Assembly (NCBI GenBank): GCA_031413115.1
Contig: JANOEH010000034.1
Location: 1-5,619, forward strand
From: JANPEF01 sp031413115
Lineage (GTDB): Bacteria > Eisenbacteria > RBG-16-71-46 > DASYSL01
Direction of reading: 5' to 3'
Length of the DNA stretch: 5,619 nucleotides
The position numbers and the translations under genes were made by a program. Numbering within the stretch: the first letter of the stretch is position 1; every line of letters starts with the position of its first letter. A model generated the notes under the pieces. It made no database searches. It had not been told where the DNA came from and worked only from the letters and a program-made list of their open reading frames with translations. Positions 1 to 5,083 of this stretch are shown here, one piece after another.

Positions 1-278
1 CCCTCGTGCGCGGCGGCGTCGACGCCGCGGGCCAGCCCGCTCACCACGCAGACCCCGGCGCGCGCGCAGGCCTGCGCCACCTCGAAGGCAACGCGCCGGG
101 CGTAGGCCGTCGCGGCGCGGGCACCGACGATGGCGACCGCCGGTCGCGCGGGCCAGGGACCCCGGCCGCGCAGCGACAGCACGGGGCCGCCGCCCGGACC
201 GGCGGAACGCAGGCGGGGCGGATAGTCCGGATGATCGGGAACAAGCTGGCGATCGTCGGGAGCGCCGCGGGGGCTCAG
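1..278 (-). CDS. dprA: DNA-processing protein DprA (Smf), 3' end outside window, unusual start
   Basis: DprA binds single-stranded DNA taken up during transformation and loads RecA on it; it is also present in species not known to be competent. About 92 residues are visible. DHPDYPPRLRS (about 15-25) and PVLSLRG (32-38) match the YPxxLxxxxxxPxxLxxRG entry to the family. AVAIVGARAATAYARRVA (about 47-64) is the Rossmann glycine motif, and VVSGLARGVDAAAHEG (77-92) is the family hallmark. The frame has a stop at 371-369 and no ATG, GTG or TTG until a GTG at 182, which would remove the DYPPRL segment. The best start is CTG at 278-276, which overlaps the HEAT gene stop as CTGA with GGAG at 286-283. 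If so, the protein lacks the N-terminal SAM-like domain seen in many DprA proteins. The start is inferred; the family call is firm. Confidence 0.9.
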   Translation of the reverse strand, partial: MSPRGAPDDRQLVPDHPDYPPRLRSAGPGGGPVLSLRGRGPWPARPAVAIVGARAATAYARRVAFEVAQACARAGVCVVSGLARGVDAAAHE

Positions 279-904
279 CGGTCTCCGCCGCGACCGGGGC
301 CGGTGAGCAACTCCCAGGCGACGCCGTCGGCGCTCGCCCGCACGACGTCGGCATCGTGGGAGAGGAGTTCATCCTCGTCGGCGCGCATCGCTTCGTCGTG
401 GCGCAGCAGGTCGGCGAGGCGGGCCTCGACGTCGCGCGCGCCGCCGGCGATCTCGCGCACGAGACGCGTGCGCTCTCCCTCCGGCCGACGGTAAAGCATG
501 CGCGCGACGAACAGGGCGCCGTCGCCCTGGGCGATCGCCTGCAGCGCGTCGGCTCCGGCACGGCGCACCGACTGATTGCTGTCGGCGAGCAGTTCGATGA
601 GCGGCGCAATGGCTTCGCGCGCCCCGAGGCGACCGAGCGTACGGGCGGCGCTGACCCGCGTGTACCAGAGGCCCGAGGCAAGCATCGGCAGGACCGGCGT
701 GGCCACCGCCTTGAGGCGGATCAGCGCCGCCTCGGCGAGGTCGCGCAGGTAACCGGATTCGTCACTGAGGCACTCGACGAGGAGGGCGGCGGCTTCGCGA
801 TCGCCCCGGGCCTCGAGACCCTGGACGTATTCGCGCTTGCCGGCAAGTCCACGCGGTGAGAACGCGTCGAAGGAGCGCAGCGGGGTGAACGATTCTTCGG
901 CCAT
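275..904 (-). CDS. HEAT-repeat protein of unknown function
   Basis: The 209-residue product is built mostly of short helical pairs typical of HEAT/PBS-lyase-type repeats, which form scaffolds for protein-protein contacts. The best copy is about residues 96-125 (REAIAPLIELLADSN, then QSVRRAGADALQAIA). Weaker copies lie at about 37-64 (AALLVECLSDESGYLRDLAE) and 69-95 (TPVLPMLASGLWYTRVSAAR). The C-terminal third is charged and not clearly repetitive. There is no signal peptide, membrane segment or catalytic motif, so it is probably cytoplasmic. The ATG at 904 has AAGGA at 919-915, ten bases upstream. It sits 47 bases after obg and its TGA overlaps a possible CTG start of dprA, so it is probably in the same transcript. 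I cannot name a partner; position next to obg and dprA is the only clue. Confidence 0.87.
   Translation of the reverse strand: MAEESFTPLRSFDAFSPRGLAGKREYVQGLEARGDREAAALLVECLSDESGYLRDLAEAALIRLKAVATPVLPMLASGLWYTRVSAARTLGRLGAREAIAPLIELLADSNQSVRRAGADALQAIAQGDGALFVARMLYRRPEGERTRLVREIAGGARDVEARLADLLRHDEAMRADEDELLSHDADVVRASADGVAWELLTGPGRGGDR
276..289 (-). promoter_or_regulatory. Possible ribosome binding site and CTG start of dprA
   Basis: GGCGGAG at 289-283 is followed by four bases and then CTG at 278-276. The last two bases of the CTG are the first two of the HEAT gene TGA. The arrangement copies the usual ATGA/GTGA coupling of adjacent genes with C in the first position. The only competing standard start codon in frame is 96 bases further on, inside conserved sequence. 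Confidence 0.45.
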
Positions 905-951
905 GGCGATCGGTTCCTTCTCGGGATGGGCCCAAGGGGGCGCCTGCAGAC

Positions 952-1950
952 TCAGACCTCGTCAGGTTGCTCCGCCCGGGCCGCGACGTCAAGCATCCCC
1001 CCGATCGTCTGGCGAAACTGGTCGAGTCCCGCACCCGTTGCCGAGGAGATCGCCATGGCCCCGTCGGCCGCCGCCCGGGCCTGGGCCTCGCCCGGGGGCT
1101 GCAGGTCGGCCTTCGAATAGACGAGGATCCGGGGCTTGGTGACCAGATCCGCCGACCACGCCGCCAGTTCGCGCTCGAGCACGGCCAGCGCGGCCGCCGG
1201 GTCCTCGGTGGTCCCGTCGATGACGAAGGCGAGCATCCGGGTGCGCTCGATATGGCGCAGAAACTCGTGGCCCAGTCCGCGCCCCTGGGAAGCGCCCTCG
1301 ATCAAGCCCGGGATGTCCTCGAGCACGAACACGCGTTCCTCGTCGAGGCGCACGACGCCGAGCACCGGGCGCAGCGTCGTGAACGGGTAAGCGGCGATCT
1401 TGGGGCGCGCGCTCGAGACCGCGGCCAGCAAGGTCGACTTGCCCGCGTTGGGGAAGCCGACCAGCCCGCAATCGGCGACCAGCTTGAGCTCGAGATCGAG
1501 GTTGCGCGCCGCACCCGGGAGGCCCGGATCGGCGCGCCGCGGCGCCTGGTTGGTGGCCGTCTTGAACTGCGCGTTACCGCGACCGCCCTTGCCCCCCGCC
1601 GCCGCGATCCACCTCGTGCCGGGCTCGACCAGGTCGGCCAGCGGCTCGTCGGTGTCGGCATCGGTGACCTGCGTGCCGGGCGGCACGCGGATCGTCAGGT
1701 CCTTGCCGGCCTTGCCGCTCGAGCGCTTGGAGCTACCGGGCGCGCCGGGCGTGGCGCGGAACAGCTTTGCCGACTGGAAATCGAGCAGCGTCTTGACGTT
1801 CGGATCCACCACGAAGACGACGCTTCCACCGTCGCCGCCATCGCCGCCGTCGGGCCCGCCCTTGGGAACGAATTTCTCGCGGCGGAACGAGATCGCCCCC
1901 GCGCCGCCCTTGCCGGCCTCGACGCGGATGCTCGCGCGATCAGCGAACAC
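952..1950 (-). CDS. obg: Obg-family GTPase (ObgE/CgtA)
   Basis: Obg is an essential, slowly hydrolysing GTPase that binds the large ribosomal subunit during late assembly and links growth to nucleotide state. Residues 1-157 form the glycine-rich Obg domain: MFADRASIRVEAGKGGAGAI, FRREKFVPKGGPDGGDGGDGG (22-42) and AAAGGKGGRGNAQF (116-129). The G domain follows with G1 GFPNAGKST (165-173), G2 YPFTT (188-192), G3 DIPG (212-215), G4 SKAD (279-282) and G5 SSATGAG (302-308). The protein ends at 332 residues and lacks a C-terminal OCT or acidic extension, as many Obg proteins do. G4 carries Ser where NKxD is usual. The start is GTG at 1950: it yields the universal MFxDxAxIxV beginning, lies one base after the fmdB-like stop, and has AAGG at 1960-1957 six bases upstream. 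Confidence 0.98.
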   Translation of the reverse strand: MFADRASIRVEAGKGGAGAISFRREKFVPKGGPDGGDGGDGGSVVFVVDPNVKTLLDFQSAKLFRATPGAPGSSKRSSGKAGKDLTIRVPPGTQVTDADTDEPLADLVEPGTRWIAAAGGKGGRGNAQFKTATNQAPRRADPGLPGAARNLDLELKLVADCGLVGFPNAGKSTLLAAVSSARPKIAAYPFTTLRPVLGVVRLDEERVFVLEDIPGLIEGASQGRGLGHEFLRHIERTRMLAFVIDGTTEDPAAALAVLERELAAWSADLVTKPRILVYSKADLQPPGEAQARAAADGAMAISSATGAGLDQFRQTIGGMLDVAARAEQPDEV

Positions 1951-1960
1951 GTCAGGCCTT
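1951..1960 (-). promoter_or_regulatory. Shine-Dalgarno supporting the GTG start of obg
   Basis: AAGG at 1960-1957 lies six bases before the GTG at 1950-1948 and within the last codons of the upstream zinc ribbon gene. The family-conserved MFADRASIRV begins exactly at this GTG, which fixes the start without an ATG. Confidence 0.7.
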
Positions 1961-2278
1961 GCCTTTCTTCTCCGGGGATTTCTTCGGCTTCTCGGCGGCG
2001 GGTGCTGCGGAGCCCGGCGTGGCCGGCGACGGGCTCGACGACGCGGGCGTGGCGGCCGAATCGCTGCTCTCCTTCTTCTTCTTATCGCTGTAGCCCGAGG
2101 AGCGGTAGTCCGTGATGTAGAAACCCGAGCCCTTGAAGATGAAGCCCGCGCCGGCGCCGATCAGGCGTTTCACCTTGCCCTTGCACGCGGGGCACTTGGT
2201 GAGCGGGGCATCCTTCATCGACTGGAATTCCTCGAACTTGTGGCCGCACTTCTGGCATTCGTATTCGTACGTCGGCAT
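1952..2278 (-). CDS. FmdB-family zinc ribbon protein
   Basis: This is a small protein with the FmdB/CxxC_CXXC_SSSS regulatory-protein domain. The biochemical role of the family is largely undefined; some members have been linked to regulation of amidase or formamidase genes. The 108 residues begin MPTYEYECQKCGHKFE, the hallmark start, with Zn-binding pairs C8/C11 and C29/C32. The conserved GAGAGFIFKGSGFYITDYR (41-59) follows. Residues 66-69 are four Lys from an AAG triplet repeat, and residues 71-108 are a low-complexity Ser/Ala/Pro tail ending in Lys-rich sequence (EKPKKSPEKKGKA), probably disordered. The ATG at 2278 has AAGGA at 2292-2288, nine bases upstream. Only one base separates its stop from the obg GTG, so coupled translation is likely. 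The neighbourhood (obg, aminotransferase) gives no firm function. Confidence 0.93.
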   Translation of the reverse strand: MPTYEYECQKCGHKFEEFQSMKDAPLTKCPACKGKVKRLIGAGAGFIFKGSGFYITDYRSSGYSDKKKKESSDSAATPASSSPSPATPGSAAPAAEKPKKSPEKKGKA

Positions 2279-2303
2279 GCAGCAGGGTCCTTTCAGGCGG
2301 GCG

Positions 2304-3518
2304 TCAGCCCGCCAGCGCCTTCGCGATGCGCTTGAGGGCCACCGTCAGGTCCTCGGCCGAGGCGGCGAACGACAGTCGGATGCAGCGATCGTCCCCGAAG
2401 ACTCGGCCGGGCACGACAGCCACCCCCGCGCACTCCAGCAGGTACGCGGCCATGGCCTGCGAATCGCGGACGTCGCCGCGGCCCTCGCCGAGCGTCCGGC
2501 CGTAGTGGGCGGACACGTCGACCCACACGTAGAAGGCGCCGCCGGGCCGCACGAACGTCACGCCCGGAATGTCGGCGAGCAGGCGGCACACCAGGTCGCG
2601 CCGGTTCCGGAACGCCGCCTTCATGGCGTCGAGCGGTTCCCGACCCTCACCCCTCTCGAGCGACGCCGTGAGCGCCTTGAGCGCTGCGTGCTGCGACACG
2701 CTGCAGGCATTGCCCGAGGTGTGGCCCTGGATCGCCGTCATCGCGGCCATCAGGGGCGCCGGACCCGCAGCGTACCCCATGCGCCACCCGGTCATGGCGA
2801 AAGCCTTCGAGAAGCCGTTCACGGTCACCGTGCGCCCGCGCATCCCCGGGAGCGTGGCGAACGAGGTGAAGGGCGCATCGTAGACCAGCCGTTCGTAGAT
2901 CTCGTCGCTGATCACCGTCAGATCCTCGCCGCGAACGACCTCGGCGAGGCGCGCCAGTTCGTCGGCGGAGTAGGTGGCACCGGTCGGGTTCGCGGGCTGA
3001 TTGAGGATCAGGACCCCGGCGCGGCGTGACGCGCCCGAGAGTGCCCGCATGAGGCCGTCGACGGTGAGCTTCCAGCCGTCGGCCGCGGCCAGCGGCACGG
3101 GGACCACCCGCGCATCGAGCAGGTGGACCATCTGCGCGTACGAGGGCCACGCCGGTGTCGGAATGAGCACACCGTCGCCCGCGTCGACCAGCGCGCAGAG
3201 CGCGTGGTAGAGCGCCTGCTTGGCGCCCGCGGTGACGACGACCTGCTGCGCGGTCAGGGCGAGCCCGTTCTCCTCCTTCAGCTTCCGCGCGATCATGGCG
3301 CGCAACTCCTCGGTTCCGGCGACGTCGGTGTAGCGGGTGCGGCCATCGCGAATCGCCTCCTCGCCGCCTTGCAGCGCGGCCGGCGGGGACGGGAAGTCGG
3401 GCTGGCCGGCGCCGAGCGAGATCACGTCCTCGCCGCGCGCCTTGCGCATCCGGTACTCCTCGTCGATGGCCAACGTGCCCGAGGGCTTCGCATCCTGCGC
3501 CAACCTGGAGAGTCGCAC
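2304..3518 (-). CDS. PLP-dependent aminotransferase, aspartate aminotransferase subgroup Ib
   Basis: This is a fold-type I class I/II aminotransferase, most likely transferring the amino group between aspartate and 2-oxoglutarate; prephenate or other acceptors cannot be excluded from sequence. The 404 residues match the usual length of about 390-400. Visible elements are SLGAGQPDF (34-42), VTAGAKQAL near residues 95-103 (phosphate-binding turn), NQPANPTG (173-180, with the conserved Asn at 177), SDEIYERLVYD (204-214, with the pyridine-binding Asp at 205), NGFSKAFAMTGWRMGY (234-249, Schiff-base Lys at 238) and IRLSFA (380-385, with Arg381 for the substrate alpha-carboxylate). The start is GTG at 3518, chosen because MRLSRLAQ matches the family N-terminus and AAAGGAG lies at 3530-3524, five bases upstream. 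It begins 19 bases after the pta stop. All key residues are present and the gene appears intact. Confidence 0.94.
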   Translation of the reverse strand: MRLSRLAQDAKPSGTLAIDEEYRMRKARGEDVISLGAGQPDFPSPPAALQGGEEAIRDGRTRYTDVAGTEELRAMIARKLKEENGLALTAQQVVVTAGAKQALYHALCALVDAGDGVLIPTPAWPSYAQMVHLLDARVVPVPLAAADGWKLTVDGLMRALSGASRRAGVLILNQPANPTGATYSADELARLAEVVRGEDLTVISDEIYERLVYDAPFTSFATLPGMRGRTVTVNGFSKAFAMTGWRMGYAAGPAPLMAAMTAIQGHTSGNACSVSQHAALKALTASLERGEGREPLDAMKAAFRNRRDLVCRLLADIPGVTFVRPGGAFYVWVDVSAHYGRTLGEGRGDVRDSQAMAAYLLECAGVAVVPGRVFGDDRCIRLSFAASAEDLTVALKRIAKALAG

Positions 3519-3530
3519 GGGAACTCCTTT
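3519..3530 (-). promoter_or_regulatory. Shine-Dalgarno supporting the GTG start of the aminotransferase
   Basis: AAAGGAG at 3530-3524, followed by a five-base spacer, precedes the GTG at 3518-3516. No ATG lies between this site and the family-conserved N-terminus, so it decides the non-ATG start. It sits in the 19-base gap after pta, where I see no hairpin. Confidence 0.8.
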
Positions 3531-3537
3531 CGGGCTC

Positions 3538-4553
3538 TTAGCTCGCCGCGCCGCGCGCCGCGGGAGCAGCCGCCGCGGCGAGCGCGAAGAGGGACGTGTT
3601 CACGATACCGTCGGCCGAGCAGCCGCGCGAGAGGTCGTTGGCCGGACGCGCGAGGCCCTGCAGGATCGGTCCGTGGGCCGACCAACCACCGAGGCGTTGC
3701 AGCAGCTTGTAGCCGATGTTCGCCGCGTCGAGGTCCGGGAAGATGAGCACGTTCGCGTGGCCGGCCACGATCGAGCCCGCGGCCTTCGCCTTGCCCACGC
3801 TCTCGACCAGCGCGGCGTCGGCCTGCATCTCGCCGTCGATGTGCAGGTCGGGGCGGCGGGCGCGCGGGCCCGCGCGGTGGCCGCGTTCACCTTGTCGGCG
3901 TGCGGGTGCCTGGCGCTACCTTTGGTCGAGAACGACAGCAGCGCGACATGCGGCTCGCCGCCGGTGACCGCCCGAAAGTTGTCGGCGGTGGCGATCGCGA
4001 TGTCGGCGAGCTGGGCCGGATCGGGATCGGGCACGACCGCGCAGTCGGCGAAGAACAGCACGCGCTCGACCCCCGCGGCGTCGGCCTTCACCATGGCGAA
4101 GTACGAGGACACCGTGTGCACGCCCGGCGCGGTGCCGATCAGCCACAAAGCGGCACGCAGCACGTCGCCGGTCGTGTGGATGGCACCGGCGACGAACGCG
4201 TCGGCCTGGCCGGATTGCACCAACATCGCCGCCTGCATCACCGCCGTCGCGGCGTGGCGGTCGGCCTCTGCGGGCGCGAGCCGATCGCCGCGCGCGGCCA
4301 GCAGCAACGCCTTCGTCAGCTCGATGCGTCCGCGATCGCCCACCGGCAGCACGCTCACTCCGACCAGGCTCGCCTGCGCGGCGCGGGCGGCCGCGGTGAT
4401 GCGGGCGGGATCGCCGATCAGCGACACCCTGGCGCGATGCTGCCCCGCGAGCCGCGACGCCGCCGTGACGACGCGCGGATCCTCGCCCTCGGGCAGCACG
4501 ATCCGTCCACCCGAGAGCGCGGCCCGGCGCGCGACGGTGTCGAGCAGCGCCAT
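3538..4553 (-). CDS. pta: Phosphate acetyltransferase, reading frame broken by an indel
   Basis: Pta interconverts acetyl-CoA plus phosphate with acetyl phosphate plus CoA, normally next to acetate kinase in acetate metabolism. The first 231 residues from the ATG at 4553 are a clear PTA_PTB domain: IVLPEGEDPRVV (18-29), VAGAIHTTGDVLRAAL (121-136), TAPGVHTVSS (141-150) and VALLSFSTKGSARHP (203-217). The rest of the domain continues in another frame down to the TAA at 3538-3540: PDLHIDGEMQADAAL, ANVLIFPDLDAANIGYKL, GPILQGLARPANDLSRG. Joining the frames needs one added base or two removed bases near 3861, giving 337-338 residues, the length of short single-domain Pta enzymes. Without correction the first frame runs on as unrelated Arg-rich sequence to a stop at 3600-3602 and loses the conserved C-terminal third. 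The start has GAGGG at 4563-4559, overlapping the coaD stop. Both halves keep full family conservation, so the break is either recent or a sequencing error. No ackA is visible. Confidence 0.92.
3855..3864 (-). other. Probable frameshift site in pta
   Basis: Upstream of here the gene reads DKVNAATARARA in the frame set by the ATG at 4553. Downstream the family sequence (RRPDLHIDGEMQ) is in the frame whose codons begin at 3861, 3858 and so on. The switch equals one missing base or one extra dinucleotide. The region is made of CG units, so gain of a single CG copy fits well. Neither frame meets a stop nearby, so the exact base cannot be fixed; the coordinates are an estimate. I see no X-XXY-YYZ slippery heptamer in the shared stretch, which argues against classical -1 recoding. 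Confidence 0.8.
3861..3876. repeat. 16-bp perfect GC-only palindrome at the pta frameshift
   Basis: CGCGCGGGCCCGCGCG reads the same on both strands, is composed only of G and C, and has no loop bases. Mismatch begins one base beyond each end. It lies inside pta, just upstream (in translation) of where the frame changes. Such a sequence promotes polymerase slippage and sequencing compression, which is why it is recorded. No regulatory role is claimed. Confidence 0.85.
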
Positions 4554-4561
4554 GCGCGCCC

Positions 4562-5083
4562 TCAGCCTTGCGCCGTGTAGCGCGCGCGCTCGTCGGCGAC
4601 ACGCGCCAGCAGCCGCGCCTCGACGTGCGCCGGCAGGAGCCCGGCGATGTCGCCGCCGAGGCGGGCGATCTCCTTGACCAGCGTCGAATTGAGGAACGTG
4701 TAGCGGGCGCTCGGCATGAGGAACACGACCTCGAGGTCGGGCGACAGGCGGCGGTTCATCTGGCCCATCTGGAACTCGTACTCGAAGTCGGTGACGGCGC
4801 GGATGCCGCGGCACAGGACTTCGGCCTCGGCGCGACGTGCGCAGTCGACGACCTGGCCATCGAAGCCGATGACGCTGACGTTCGTCAGGTGGGCGACGGC
4901 GAGTTGGGTCAGCTCCACGCGCTCCTCGAGCGGAAACAGCGTACCCTTCTTCGGGGACGAGGCGACCGCGATGACGACGCGCGGAAACATCTTTGCCGCG
5001 CGTTCGGCGAGGTCGAGGTGACCGTTGGTGAAGGGATCGAAGGTCCCGGGAAAGAGCGCGGTGCGGGCGGGCGTTCCGCTCAT
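4562..5083 (-). CDS. coaD: Pantetheine-phosphate adenylyltransferase (CoaD)
   Basis: CoaD transfers AMP from ATP to 4'-phosphopantetheine, giving dephospho-CoA, the penultimate step of coenzyme A synthesis in the cytoplasm. The 173-residue product has the normal family length (about 160-170). It shows the nucleotidyltransferase signature FPGTFDPFTNGH (11-22, with the T/HxGH-type element), the central RGIRAVTDFEYEFQMGQMN (92-110), and the C-terminal FLNSTLVKEIARLGGDI (130-146), which corresponds to the ATP-contacting SSTxVKE region. I chose the ATG at 5083. It sits on the rsmD stop (ATGA), has GGAGG at 5092-5088 four bases upstream, and puts the FPGTFDP motif ten residues from the N-terminus as in homologues. 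The same frame stays open for 96 codons further upstream, but that stretch is Arg-rich shadow translation of rsmD. The gene is intact and I see nothing unusual in its sequence. Confidence 0.97.
   Translation of the reverse strand: MSGTPARTALFPGTFDPFTNGHLDLAERAAKMFPRVVIAVASSPKKGTLFPLEERVELTQLAVAHLTNVSVIGFDGQVVDCARRAEAEVLCRGIRAVTDFEYEFQMGQMNRRLSPDLEVVFLMPSARYTFLNSTLVKEIARLGGDIAGLLPAHVEARLLARVADERARYTAQG

Noticed and set aside
6..494. Plus-strand 162-codon frame over dprA and the HEAT gene end
   Set aside because: Arg/Ser/Ala-rich without motifs, and it faces the conserved DprA Rossmann sequence on the other strand.
905..951. Promoter or small RNA in the 47-base gap between obg and the HEAT gene
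   Set aside because: I see no convincing -35/-10 pair or stable hairpin; the only clear signal is the AAGGA ribosome binding site at 919-915.
967..2115. 382-codon open frame on the plus strand opposite obg and the zinc ribbon gene
   Set aside because: It is a mirror of a high-GC coding region: Arg/Gly/Ala-rich, without any recognisable motif. The minus strand holds conserved Obg and FmdB sequence throughout.
3519..3537. Terminator between pta and the aminotransferase
   Set aside because: The 19-base gap contains the ribosome binding site and no inverted repeat followed by T residues.
3838..3890. Programmed -1 ribosomal frameshifting in pta
   Set aside because: No slippery heptamer of the X-XXY-YYZ kind is visible where the frames overlap, and Pta genes are not known to use recoding. 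The palindrome lies upstream of the switch instead of downstream as a stimulator would. An indel is simpler.
3337..4677. 446-codon plus-strand frame opposite pta and the aminotransferase start
   Set aside because: Composition is Ala/Arg/Ser-rich with no domain, and the minus strand is clearly coding for conserved enzymes. It is a GC-driven shadow.
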